Source: Tachypleus tridentatus (Eukaryota; Arthropoda; Merostomata; Xiphosura; Limulidae). Taken from it: a stretch of DNA of 64,000 bases. A program made the translations under genes and the position numbers. Positions 34,690 through 46,675 of this stretch are shown here, piece by piece (position 1 is the stretch's first letter; every line of letters begins with the position of its first letter). Where the stretch lies: assembly GCF_004210375.1 (NCBI RefSeq), contig NC_134831.1:46658035-46722034 (forward strand), read 5' to 3'. The notes beneath the pieces are model-generated. The model had not been told where the DNA came from and ran no database searches. It saw nothing but the letters and a program-made list of their open reading frames with translations.

Positions 34690-37240
34690 AGAATTCATCA
34701 TATACTGTAAAATTGTAAATTACATGAATGATCTTATTCAAATTATTCTACTCCAACTTTAACAAATATATGAATAGGTAAATTAAGTTTATGGGTTTTT
34801 AACCGTACTAAGTTATTATTGTGTATTGTTTCAGTATGTAAAAAGTCAAACTTTCTAAGAAACAAACATGCAGCTCAGGTTGTTATTAATTTTACCACTT
34901 TTCAAGTAATTATTCTTGTTTCAATATCTTGCACTTCTGTCCACTGATATTGAAGGATGTGTTAGACTTAGATATCTATTTATGTATATATAAATATACG
35001 TACACTGTCATATTCCTCTCACATAATAGTTGCCTTGGTATCAATTTTTGTTTCAATATCCTAATCATTTTAAACTGTATTTTCTGTTACTGTTGGTTAT
35101 AAAATGGTTAAGCGTGACAAAAAGAGAAACTGTTCAGATGAAAGTTGATTAAAGAATTGAAAGATTTTCTACATTACAGATAAATAATCATGAAAAGTTG
35201 TAACAACAATGAAATCTTTATAACTAGAAATGTCTGAAACTGTATAGAGAATCTCAAACTTATTCATGAGGTTAGTTTTCACAGAAAAAATATGATATAT
35301 ATATTTCGTGGAAACGACAAGTGGAAGTAAAAAACTCACGTTAGTACGACATATAAAAATGAAAAGAACCACATAATGTTTTATACTTTACATAACGTTT
35401 TATAGTAATACACAAATAGATACTGCTAAAAACAAACATTTAGTGTTGAAAAGGTTTCTGTTAGTGATAAAAACAAATTATAAGAGTGCATGATACTCTA
35501 TCGGGTATTATTTGGCATTTCATTTATTTCATTTGTAACTGAGTTGAAACTTTTGCGATATCTTAAAAATGAATTAGATTAGCTACCTTATGCCCACCAT
35601 CAGTACACGATGAATGAACTCAAGTAAAGTAATTGCGGTTCATAAATCTAGAAGAATAGAGGCAAGAGTTAATTATTTGTATCATTATTCCAAAATATTA
35701 CCAGAACTCCACTTTAATCCAGCACTGCAACCACGAATATCAAAATCCGGTTTTCAGCGTCTTAAGCCCACAGAGTAACCGTTGATTTATGGTGGGTATA
35801 CGTATTTTATAATTTACTTTTCATTCTGACTTTTAAATTTCTGAAAGAACTCGCAGATATGTCGAGAACATCACAGAAAATATCTGAAAATAGTTCAATT
35901 ATTTATTCGCTGAAAGAAAATATTAATACATAAAGAGTATTTGATAAAACAAAACATGGGAATACATCAGGATATACCCTGACTGTGTTTTATCTGTCTC
36001 TTACGTTTTTGTTTATTTTTCATAGTTGATTTGATTTATACAAAGATTCGTCTAAAGTATGTTATGCTTTGCGTTTCCTTTCCACAAGATATTTAACATT
36101 AACATACTCTTGTTTAGTGTTTTACTTTGATGATACAAATAACAAAAGTAATTTCACTGACTGCTTAATGCATCAGAAATCTTTAAACGTATTAACTATT
36201 ACTAGTGTTGGAGGAGAGACCTCGTCATTACCTGAGATGGCAGATCTCAGGTGACTAACATATAACATATTCTCCTTTGCTTTAAACTATGACTTTTTAT
36301 AATTTCCATAACCCGAAAAGTATCTAAATGTTAATAACATAGGAATAATCAGTGTCGGTATACGGAAGTTCTTTGAACTGATTTCCTAGTTTTCTTAAAC
36401 CGAAATCAGTTTTCCAGCACTTAAAATTTATTATTTGCACTTGCAATTTTAATTTTTCACATAATCTTCTGTTCTGCTGTTATTATCTCCACTGCTAAAC
36501 ACACATTTATGTCTAGAGCTAAAGGTTGCTAACAGCATGTTGACAAGTATTGTGCGTGTCTGTACAGGTGGATCAAATTCAAACCTTTTCCATAAATCTA
36601 AAGTTAAAAATAATTTAATAAATTCTATAGAATTTTTGAATTCACTCTTTTTACCTCTGTTAAGATAAGTATGTAAGAAATTGTTAATGAAAACACCAAT
36701 AGACTTCAACGAGAGAACTTCTACATTTCTAAATTGAAAACAATATATCCTAATAAATTGAACCAATATTTTAATAACTCTACTGCTTTAAATTTAAGTA
36801 ATAATTATTGTATTGTTAATTTTTGTTTACAGATGACTGTTTTAATAAAAGTAAGAAAAATAGAGGCAAAGAAAATAATAAATAAAATGGGTTTATTTAT
36901 CAGAATTTTGTTGTAATTTGGATAAGACTTTTTATACCAGTACTAGGGTACTTTAATTAATTTGTAAAAAGATTTATAAACTAATCTTAACAACATAAGA
37001 ACATTGATGATAAGTTTTTGATTTTGGACGCGATAATACAAAACATGTATTTGTATATATTATAAAATATATTTTAAAAGTCAGTAGTTTATTAAGTTTA
37101 GAAAAAGAGAAATCATAAATTAAACATTCATATTTGCTAATTAATTTTAGGCGCAAAGAATTCAGTGAGTTACAGATTTCTAAAAATTATTGATTAAACT
37201 ATAAAAAGTAATATCTTTTATTGTAAAAATTAAAGCCTAC
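34690..37240. repeat. diverged segmental repeat, copy 2 (partner 1141-3220)
   Basis: Collinear with 1141-3220 in the same orientation. This copy has an extra segment of about 515 bp at about 35425-35941 that is absent from copy 1 (compare GATACT|TGATAACACAAAACA near 1893). Short ORFs in it are not shared with copy 1, so they are not evidence of coding. Confidence 0.7.
35425..35941. other. insertion (or retained segment) relative to the paralogous copy
   Basis: Absent from the matching position in the first segmental copy. Part of it (about 35728-35785, ATCAAAATCCGGTTTTCAGC and nearby) resembles a reversed family-B SINE. The rest is unrecognised, and no clear target duplication was found. Confidence 0.5.
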
Positions 37241-38152
37241 CATCAGTAATAAATACGTAGTTTCAACTGGTCCACCACTATATAATGTGGAGTGATAGCC
37301 AATGTATCTCCACCGCAATGTTGTTCATACTTCTGTAGTTATCTCGAGAACCAAGAACACCTTTTCTATCCCACATTACAGCTGGTACCTTGCGATCCTT
37401 TCAATTTGTTTAGGCTCGTTTTTGGTCATAAAATCTATTATTAAAGTTTTTTTTTAAACTAAGTTAAATGTAGATGAAGTTAATAACTTTCCTTGTGAAT
37501 GTGAACATCTTTTATTTTTTGATACTTTACACAAACATATTATTGCTTGTATTTTGAAAATTTAAAAAATTAAATAATACATGAAATACTCAAAAAAATT
37601 ATATAAATACACAATAGCCACAAAATGCGATAAGAATAATATTATAAAATCTATTGAAAACAATAATGATGAATATATTTTAAAACGAAACAATATTACA
37701 TTTTATCCATCGAGATGGTTTATGTAAAGGAAATTGTAGTTAGTTCAAAGGTTAAAATTTAACTGTTGTTGCGAATTAAACACAAAACTGCACGCTGGGC
37801 TATCTGTGCTTTGCCCACCACGGATACCGGAACCCGGATTTTAGTGTTGTGAGTCCCCACTGGGGAACGAAAGCAAACTATCTCTTATAAAATTAAAGAA
37901 ATACTTTAAAGATTTATGAATTCATCTGTTAAAAAATAAGATTCAAGAAATGCAAGAAAATTCTCATTGATAAGGCTAATTGTAATATTGGTATCATTTA
38001 TAAAAGGTTTTAAACATTATGATAAAAGAAATCAATAGAACAAAAAATTTAAACTATTAACTAATCAAAAGAAACAGTAATTAACAATCACATTAAGGTT
38101 TATAATAAACTTTAGTATAAGCAATTTATTATGTAGATTTATCTTTTGTTTA
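37240..38152 (+). mobile_element. decayed Penelope-like element, 5' part, cut by the assembly gap
   Basis: Matches 3221-4020: the pseudo-LTR (CTCCACCGCAATGTTGTT, CTATCCCACATTACAGCT) followed by the same degenerate coding remnants (TTTTATCCATCGAGATGGTT). A reversed family-B SINE is nested at 37766-37862. The sequence runs straight into the N gap, so its 3' part is unknown. Confidence 0.6.
37766..37862 (-). mobile_element. SINE family B, reversed, nested in the Penelope-like remnant
   Basis: GTTGTTGCGAATTAAACACA, GGGCTATCTGTGCTTTGCCC and AACCCGGATTTTAGTGTTGT follow the reversed family-B order. The copy is absent from the paralogous element at 3720-3750. Confidence 0.7.
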
Positions 38153-38652
38153 NNNNNNNNNNNNNNNNNNNNNNNNNNNNNNNNNNNNNNNNNNNNNNNN
38201 NNNNNNNNNNNNNNNNNNNNNNNNNNNNNNNNNNNNNNNNNNNNNNNNNNNNNNNNNNNNNNNNNNNNNNNNNNNNNNNNNNNNNNNNNNNNNNNNNNNN
38301 NNNNNNNNNNNNNNNNNNNNNNNNNNNNNNNNNNNNNNNNNNNNNNNNNNNNNNNNNNNNNNNNNNNNNNNNNNNNNNNNNNNNNNNNNNNNNNNNNNNN
38401 NNNNNNNNNNNNNNNNNNNNNNNNNNNNNNNNNNNNNNNNNNNNNNNNNNNNNNNNNNNNNNNNNNNNNNNNNNNNNNNNNNNNNNNNNNNNNNNNNNNN
38501 NNNNNNNNNNNNNNNNNNNNNNNNNNNNNNNNNNNNNNNNNNNNNNNNNNNNNNNNNNNNNNNNNNNNNNNNNNNNNNNNNNNNNNNNNNNNNNNNNNNN
38601 NNNNNNNNNNNNNNNNNNNNNNNNNNNNNNNNNNNNNNNNNNNNNNNNNNNN
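38153..38652. other. assembly gap, exactly 500 N
   Basis: 500 consecutive N, a placeholder of arbitrary size. Sequence to the right starts in the middle of an array unit, so the true left boundary of the array lies inside the gap. Confidence 1.
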
Positions 38653-38981
38653 GTTATCGTATGAGTATGGTTTTGAGATGTCTTTTACGTACAGAGTAAT
38701 CCTTCACACATATATATGCAGTACTGTCAAAATATTCAACCTTAATGCCACGTCTTCCGAATTATTCCTTCGGCAAGATGTTTAACATAGCAAGGTAAGC
38801 GCGAAGTGTAAATCAGTGACAAATAGGAAAATCAAATAAGAGATCACCTTACGTTTATTGTTTTAAATATTCGTTCGATAACGTTACAAAACAATTTAAT
38901 TAAGCGTGTCTAAGACACACCACTCTTAAAGACGATTGCGTGAAATACGATACTAATTCAGAATTTCTTTTCCTCAATTAG

Positions 38982-39660
38982 ATCATTTGTCATCAAAGAA
39001 ACCCGAAGTATCAAATAGTTCTTCAACATACATCTCCGACCCGACTAGAGTCACAGACAGTCCGTTCTCAACTACCAGATCAGAAAATACATTTCAACCA
39101 TCCAAGAACAGAACGGAAGTAGTAATTTCTTCAAGAGACGAAGATGTTTTAACACCACAATGCCAGTTGCTGATGATAATAGAACCATAGAACAAGAATC
39201 AACTTCACATAGAAGTAAGTATGACACAATTAAACATTCAAACGTTCGGAACAACTTTGCGTTTTATAGTAATTGGCTACTATTAACAAATCTGAAATTT
39301 CATCGCGGTTTACGTATATCTAAAAACATGATGGAGTTTTTTTTATATAGCAAATCTATTCATGACTCCACAAAAGTAAAATTATATTAGAAAGTCTTTA
39401 CATTTAGAGATGTGAGTATGTTTTATTTATTTTTATTTTACCCTTTTAAGGTATCAGAACGACAACAATCGATCCATCCAAAGTGTGTCCTCCTCAAAAC
39501 GGCAAATTTCCAGTTTTTCTTCCTCATACTGAAAACTGCTCGTTGTACTATGTTTGTGATCATGGAATACCAAAATTAATGCGTTGCCCAGCTCCCCTTC
39601 ACTTCAACCGAGAGCTGAACGTATGTGACTATGAGTGGAGAGCTGGCTGTTCTACGAATG
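38982..39660 (+). CDS. array unit 1: linker exon A (frameshifted) and chitin-binding exon B
   Basis: Exon A is 38982-39214, after TTTTCCTCAATTAG and before GTAAGTATG; exon B is 39451-39660, after CCCTTTTAAG and before GTGAGC. Exon B encodes one complete type-2 chitin-binding (peritrophin-A/CBM14) domain with six cysteines spaced C-16-C-5-C-9-C-12-C-7-C and aromatic residues around LYYVC and YEWRAGC. Such domains bind chitin in peritrophic matrix and cuticle. Both exons enter and leave in phase 1. Exon A here has four T's where units 7-10 have five (near 39147), so its frame ends early in a stop unless exon A is skipped. Exon A has the Thr form of the DPTRV site, as units 7-10 do. Confidence 0.85.
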
Positions 39661-41093
39661 GTGAGCTTTAGGCCTTCTCTTCCTTTCCAGATCTTTTTCT
39701 TGGAAATTGAGGATCCTGAGACAATTTTAACAAAAACAGCAGAAGCTACTTTTCATTTGTTATCGTAAAGAACCCGATAAAAACATTTAAATTAAAAGAA
39801 ACAATCAAAAAACGCGAAACACGTTGATTTCACATAGTTTCTTTGAACCGTTTACAGTAATGCTAACCGCCGCTAGTACAGCGGTAAGTCTACGGACTTA
39901 CAACTCTAAAATCAAGGGCTCCATTTTCCTCTGTGAGCTCAGCCGATAGCCCGATGTGGCTTTGCTATAACAAAACACACACACACACTAATTCTGTTCA
40001 TAGCCTTACCCAACAATGTATAATATATCTACACATTCACCCCAAAATATATTGAATTTCTATTCTTCCAACATACTCTATAAAATATCACACTATCTAC
40101 AAAAACGGAATTTAAAAATACTTTCTTATTCGTCAATGAAACTTTAAGGTTATTTTCTGACATATTTTTGTCGACAATGAATAAGTAAAACATAATGTTA
40201 ATTTACATGAATTTTTTCAATATTAAATCACAAAAGAATGAATAAAAAGTATTCGAACACAAAAATCTCTCACAGAATAAAAAAACAGAAAGGCCTGGAT
40301 ATCAATTATCAATTTATAATTAACATGGAACTAAAATCATATTGAATTGGCAGTTTATTTTAAATAACATAAAGTTAATGACACGTCAACTGCAGGTGCA
40401 CGTGCTAAGAGTCAGTTTCAGCAACAAAGAACGTTGAAGAAAACATGGGAAAACATGTGACTACACCAAACAATTTTCAAGTGTTTTTTAGATCACAATA
40501 AAATCTCGTAGAACCTTTACAATTGTTACAAGAACAAATTAATATGAAAACAATCTAAGAGTTCATTCGATCTTTCCATATGTCACGTTTAAAACTGTCT
40601 TTATTTATCTGTTGACACAAATGTTCTAAGCATCAATGTTACGCAAATACTTATACAATTATTTTAAAAAGTATATATATTATCCTAACGTGCAATACAT
40701 CGAAACGTCTTTTCGAAAACAATATCTCATATTTTTAGAAAATTCAAAGTGTTATATAATATCGGTTATCGTATGAGTATGGTTTTGAGATGTCTTTTAC
40801 GTACAGAGTAATCCTTCACACATATATATGCAGTACTGTCAAAATATTCAACCTTAATGCCACGTCTTCCGAATTATTCCTTCGGCAAGATGTTTAACAT
40901 AGCAAGGTAAGCGCGAAGTGTAAATCAGTGACAAATAGGAAAATCAAATAAGAGATCACCTTACGTTTATTGTTTTAAATATTCGTTCGATAACGTTACA
41001 AAACAATTTAATTAAGCGTGTCTAAGACACACCACTCTTAAAGACGATTGCGTGAAATACGATACTAATTCAGAATTTCTTTTCCTCAATTAG
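39661..41093 (+). other. long intron of the array unit (example from unit 1)
   Basis: Between exon B and the next exon A lies about 1.43 kb with no conserved frame. It contains the family-B SINE and a hairpin-forming TCGAAACGTCTTTTCGA near 40700. It also has a donor-like GCAAGGTAAGCG near 40905 and the perfect dyad GTGTCTAAGACAC near 41020. Other units carry the same layout, plus the Penelope-like insert in units 3, 7 and 8. Confidence 0.7.
39862..39988 (+). mobile_element. SINE family B, one per array unit
   Basis: The copy begins GCTAACCGCCGCTAGTACAG and ends in a (CA)n tail. Equivalent copies lie at 41974-42101, 45447-45573, 47558-47684, 49666-49792, 51769-51895, 55241-55367, 58718-58844, 60831-60957 and 62945-63071. 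The head is tRNA-like with an A-box-like CAGCGGTAAG, but the B box is degraded (GGGCTCCATTTTCC). GTAAGTC and GACTTAC form a 7-bp stem closed by TACG (39884-39901 here). The SINE predates amplification of the array. The Penelope-like insert sits immediately upstream of it. Confidence 0.75.
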
Positions 41094-41773
41094 ATCATTT
41101 GTCATCAAAGAAACCCGAAGTATCAAATAGTTCTTCAACATACATCTCCGACCCGATTAGAGTCACAGACAGTCCGTTCTCAACTACCAGATCAGAAAAT
41201 ACATTTCAACCATCCAAGAACAGAACGGAAGTAGTAATTTCTTCAAGAGACGAAGATGTTTTAACACCACAATGCCAGTTGCTGATGATAATAGAACCAT
41301 AGAACAAGAATCAACTTCACATAGAAGTAAGTATGACACAATTAAACATTCAAACGTTCGGAACAACTTTGCGTTTTATAGTAATTGGCTACTATTAACA
41401 AATCTGAAATTTCATCGCGGTTTACGTATATCTAAAAACATGATGGAGTTTTTTTTATATAGCAAATATATTCATGACTCCACAAAAAGTAAAATTATAT
41501 TGGAAAGTCTTTACATTTAGAGATGTGAGTATGTTTTATTTATTTTTATTTTACCCTTTTAAGGTATCAGAACGACAACAATCGATCCATCCAAAGTGTG
41601 TCCTCCTCAAAACGGCAAATTTCCAGTTTTTCTTCCTCATACTGAAAACTGCTCGTTGTACTATGTTTGTGATCATGGAATACCAAAATTAATGCGTTGC
41701 CCAGCTCCCCTTCACTTCAACCGAGAGCTGAACGTATGTGACTATGAGTGGAGAGCTGGCTGTTCTACGAATG
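41094..41773 (+). CDS. array unit 2: exon A (frameshifted) and chitin-binding exon B
   Basis: Exon A 41094-41326, exon B 41564-41773. Exon B is identical in protein to unit 1. Exon A carries the four-T frameshift and the Thr-to-Ile change (DPIRV) shared by units 2-6, so these five descend from one variant or were homogenised. Confidence 0.85.
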
Positions 41774-43205
41774 GTGAGCTTTAGGCCTTCTCTTCCTTTC
41801 CAGATCTTTTTCTTGGAAATTGAGGATCCTGAGACAATTTTAACAAAAACAGCAGAAGCTACTTTTCATTTGTTATCGTAAAGAACCCGATAAAAACATT
41901 TAAATTAAAAGAAACAATCAAAAAACGCGAAACACGTTGATTTCACATAGTTTCTTTGAACCGTTTACAGTAATGCTAACCGCCGCTAGTACAGCGGTAA
42001 GTCTACGGACTTACAACTCTAAAATCAAGGGCTCCATTTTCCTCTGTGAGCTCAGCCGATAGCCCGATGTGGCTTTGCTATAACAAAACACACACACACA
42101 CTAATTCTGTTCATAGCCTTACCCAACAATGTATAATATATCTACACATTCACCCCAAAATATATTGAATTTCTATTCTTCCAACATACTCTATAAAATA
42201 TCACACTATCTACAAAAACGGAATTTAAAAATACTTTCTTATTCGTCAATGAAACTTTAAGGTTATTTTCTGACATATTTTTGTCGACAATGAATAAGTA
42301 AAACATAATGTTAATTTACATGAATTTTTTCAATATTAAATCACAAAAGAATGAATAAAAAGTATTCGAACACAAAAATCTCTCACAGAATAAAAAAACA
42401 GAAAGGCCTGGATATCAATTATCAATTTATAATTAACATGGAACTAAAATCATATTGAATTGACAGTTTATTTTAAATAACATAAAGTTAATGACACGTC
42501 AACTGCAGGTGCACGTGCTAAGAGTCAGTTTCAGCAACAAAGAACGTTGAAGAAAACATGGGAAAACATGTGACTACACCAAACAATTTTCAAGTGTTTT
42601 TTAGATCACAATAAAATCTCGTAGAACCTTTACAATTGTTACAAGAACAAATTAATATGAAAACAATCTAAGAGTTCATTCGATCTTTCCATATGTCACG
42701 TTTTAAAACTGTCTTTATTTATCTGTTGACACAAATGTTTTAAGCATCAATGTTACGCAAATACTTATACAATTATTTTAAAAGTATATATATTATCCTA
42801 ACGTGCAATACATCGAAACGTCTTTTCGAAAACAATATCTCATATTTTAGAAAATTCAAAGTGTTATATAATATCGGTTATCGTATGAGTATGGTTTTGA
42901 GATGTCTTTACGTACAGAGTAATCCTTCACACATATATATGCAGTACTGTCAAAAATATTCAACCTTAATGCCACGTCTTCCGAATTATTCCTTCGGCAA
43001 GATGTTTAACATAGCAAGGTAAGCGCGAAGTGTAAATCAGTGACAAATAGGAAAATCAAATAAGAGATCACCTTACGTTTATTGTTTTAAATATTCGTTC
43101 GATAACGTTACAAAACAATTTAATTAAGCGTGTCTAAGACACACCACTCTTAAAGACGATTGCGTGAAATACGATACTAATTCAGAATTTCTTTTCCTCA
43201 ATTAG

Positions 43206-43886
43206 ATCATTTGTCATCAAAGAAACCCGAAGTATCAAATAGTTCTTCAACATACATCTCCGACCCGATTAGAGTCACAGACAGTCCGTTCTCAACTACC
43301 AGATCAGAAAATACATTTCAACCATCCAAGAACAGAACTGAAGTAGTAATTTCTTCAAGAGACGAAGATGTTTTAACACCACAATGCCAGTTGCTGATGA
43401 TAATAGAACCATAGAACAAGAATCAACTTCACATAGAAGTAAGTATGACACAATTAAACATTCAAACGTTCGGAACAACTTTGCGTTTTATAGTAATTGG
43501 CTACTATTAACAAATCTGAAATTTCATCGCGGTTTACGTATATCTAAAAAACATGATGGAGTTTTTTTTATATAGCAAATGTATTCATGACTCCACAAAA
43601 AGTAAAATTATATTGGAAAGTCTTTACATTTAGAGATGTGAGTATGTTTTATTTATTTTTATTTTACCCTTTTAAGGTATCAGAACGACAACAATCGATC
43701 CATCCAAAGTGTGTCCTCCTCAAAACGGCAAATTTCCAGTTTTTCTTCCTCATACTGAAAACTGCTCGTTGTACTATGTTTGTGATCATGGAATACCAAA
43801 ATTAATGCTTTGCCCAGCTCCCCTTCACTTCAACCGAGAGCTGAACGTATGTGACTATGAGTGGAGAGCTGGCTGTTCTACGAATG
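43206..43886 (+). CDS. array unit 3: exon A (frameshifted) and chitin-binding exon B with Arg-to-Leu
   Basis: Exon A 43206-43438 (four T's, DPIRV), exon B 43677-43886. Exon B is the only copy with Leu in place of Arg just before the fourth cysteine (LMLCPAP instead of LMRCPAP); all six cysteines remain. The following long intron carries the first Penelope-like insert. Confidence 0.85.
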
Positions 43887-44088
43887 GTGAGCTTTAGGCC
43901 TTCTCTTCCTTTCCAGATCTTTTTCTTGGAAATTGAGGATCCTGAGACAATTTTAACAAAAACAGCAGAAGCTACTTTTCATTTGTTATCGTAAAGAACC
44001 CGATAAAAAACATTTAAATTAAAAGAAACAATCAAAAAACGCGAAACACGTTGATTTCACATAGTTTCTTTGAACCGTTTACAGTAAT

Positions 44089-45434
44089 AATCAGTGAGAC
44101 CCTAACCCGACTATAGAAATTCCCAGTAACCAGTTAGCAACCCTCATAGAATTCACCACGATAAAGACAAACTTCATGTTCAACAACCAAAACTATATAC
44201 AAACAAATGGCCTAAGCATGGGCAACCCAGTATCACCAGTTCTAGCCAATATTTTATGACACAAGTTGAAACACATGCAATTAACACAGCATTACATCCA
44301 CCATTATATTGGTACAGATATGTAGATGACACGGTTGTGGGATTCAAATTTACAGAACACATACTTAATTTTTTTCAATCACATTAACTCTATACATCCC
44401 AACATCAACTTCACATGTGAACAGGAAGAAAACAAACAAATATCATTTCTTAACCTCAAAATTACAAGAACTGATACACAATTTCAAACAGAAATCCACC
44501 GAAAAATCACCCATACTGGACTATACATTCCTTGGGACTCAGCACATGAAACAAAACAAAAACTCAACATACTAAGAAACCAAATAAACACAGCCATAAA
44601 ACTATGCTCACCAGATAAAATTAACCATGAATTAGACAAAATAAAACAATACTTCACCAACATCAATAAGTTTCCTCCACAAACCGTAGAAAACATTATA
44701 CGCACACACCTAGACAGAAAGCAAAATCAACCAACTAAAGTAAATACAGCTCACGAATCAAAAAACCACGAAACCACATACTGCTGTATACCATATATTC
44801 CTGACATCAGCAAACAAATAACCAACATTTGGCAAAAATTAGTAACAAAATATGACATTCCAATTAATACTAAATTTATTCAAAAACCCGGCACAAAACT
44901 GAGGTCTATACTATGTAAAAACTACACTGACAAACACCACACCAACATTATTTATAAAATACAATGTGATAACTGCCACGACTTCTATATTGGAGAAACA
45001 AGTAGAAAAATGGAAACCAGATTCAAAGAACATAAAAAGTCACCTTCACACGTTTTCGAACACTGCAAGTCAAATAAACACAACATAACCATAGAAAACA
45101 CTCAAATACTAAATAAAGAAACAAACATAAACAAACGCAAAATTAAAGAAGCCTTACTTATACAACAACTTAAACCCATAATAAACCAATATAAAGGAAC
45201 GCCTTTATACCTATATTAATAAAATAAATAAAATTATATATTCAAACATCTAATACCGCCCTCTATATTTCGACACACAGTTACACAACCCCTTTCAAAC
45301 ATGTGGTCAGCATCCGGTCAGTTACCTCTTTCTTTGTGAACCTGACGATGAACGAAGAAGGTCGAAACGTTGTTCGCTCTTCTATGTAAAAGTGTTTTCT
45401 CAGCCAAAACGAGCCGTTTTTGCATATAAATTTC
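44089..45434 (+). mobile_element. Penelope-like element, 5'-truncated, copy in unit 3
   Basis: 1346-bp insert flanked by a 12-bp direct repeat, GTTTACAGTAAT at 44077-44088 and GTTTACAGTGAT at 45435-45446. It holds the 3' part of a Penelope-like ORF: reverse-transcriptase motif B (GLSMGNPVSPVLANI, 44210-44254), catalytic YVDD (44319-44330), thumb region, then a GIY-YIG endonuclease (IIYKIQCDNC...FYIGETSRKMETRFKEH, about 44945-45035) to a TAA near 45217. Two T-run differences from copy 2 (near 44252 and 44371) shift the frame in the reverse-transcriptase part. The downstream 297-codon frame (44326-45219) is open through the endonuclease. The 5' part of the reverse transcriptase is absent, so it cannot be autonomous. 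Confidence 0.93.
45336..45377 (+). ncRNA. hammerhead-ribozyme-like motif in the Penelope-like 3' tail
   Basis: The sequence reads GUGAAC, CUGACGA, U, GAAC, GAAGAA, GGUC, GAAAC, GUU, GUUCGC. GUGAAC can pair with GUUCGC (stem I, one G-U pair), CUGACGA and GAAA are the hammerhead core, and the segment between them is stem II, here weakened by C-to-A relative to the other copies. Stem III is absent in cis, but AACGUU is self-complementary, so two molecules could form it. Hammerhead motifs are known in Penelope-like elements. One extra U after CUGACGA departs from the consensus. Confidence 0.4.
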
Positions 45435-46675
45435 GTTTACAGTGATGCTAACCGCCGCTCGTACAGCGGTAAGTCTACGGACTTACAACTCTAAAATCAA
45501 GGGCTCAATTTTCCTCGGTGAGCTCAGCCGATAGCCCGATGTGGCTTTGCTATAACAAAACACACACACACACTAATTCTGTTCATAGCCTTACCCAACA
45601 ATGTATAATATATCTACACATTCACCCCAAAATATATTGAATTTCTATTCTTCCAACATACTCTATAAAATATCACACTATCCACAAAAAACGGAATTTA
45701 AAAATACTTTCTTATTCGTCAATGAAACTTTAAGGTTATTTTCTGACATATTTTTGTCGACAATGAATAAGTAAAACATAATGTTAATTTACATGAATTT
45801 TTTCAATATTAAATCACAAAAGAATGAATAAAAATATTCGAACACAAAAATCTCTCACAGAATAAAAAACAGAAAGGCCTGGATATCAATTATCAATTTA
45901 TAATTAACATGGAACTAAAATCGAAATGAATTGACAGTTTATTTTAAATAACATAAAATTAATGACACGTCAACTGCAGGTGTACGTGCTAAGAGTCAGT
46001 TTCAGCAACAAAGAACGTTGAAGAAAACATGGGAAAACATGTGACTACACCAAACAATTTTCAAGTGTTTTTTAGATCACAGGAAAATCTCGTAGAACTT
46101 TACAATTGTTACAAGAACAAATTAATTTGAAAACAATCTAAGAGTTCATTCGATCTTTCCATATGTCACGTTTTAAAACTGTCTTTATTTATCTGTTGAC
46201 ACAAATGTTCTAAGCATCAATGTTACGCAAATACTTATACAATTATTTTAAAAGTATATATATTATCCTAACGTGCAATACATCGAAACGTCTTTTCGAA
46301 AACAATATCTCATATTTTAGAAAATTCAAAGTGTTATATAATATCGGTTATCGTATGAGTATGGTTTTGAGATGTCTTTACGTACAGAGTAATCCTTCAC
46401 ACATATATATGCAGTACTGTCAAAAATATTCAACCTTAATGCCACGTCTTCCGAATTATTCCTTCGGCAAGATGTTTAACATAGCAAGGTAAGCGCGAAG
46501 TGTAAATCAGTGACAAATAGGAAAATCAAATAAGAGATCACCTTACGTTTATTGTTTTAAATATTCGTTCGATAACGTTACAAAACAATTTAATTAAGCG
46601 TGTCTAAGACACACCACTCTTAAAGACGATTGCGTGAAATACGATACTAATTCAGAATTTCTTTTCCTCAATTAG

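Noticed and set aside
38146-38664. 172-codon ORF across the gap
   Set aside because: Made almost entirely of N; an artefact.
39072-39254. 60-codon minus-strand ORF repeated in most units
   Set aside because: Antisense shadow of exon A; maintained only because the units are near-identical.
42950-43020. Third exon per unit: acceptor-like TATATGCAG and donor-like GCAAGGTAAGCG enclose about 74 bp (also in every other unit)
   Set aside because: It would enter exon A in the wrong phase and hit a stop. Length varies by one A between units, and unit 5 has lost the donor-like GT.
42750-43022. 90-codon ORF ending FGKMFNIAR in units 2-3 and 3-4
   Set aside because: Open only in some units through homopolymer differences; no recognisable family.
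44484-44705. 73-codon minus-strand ORF in each Penelope-like insert
   Set aside because: Antisense of the reverse-transcriptase coding region.
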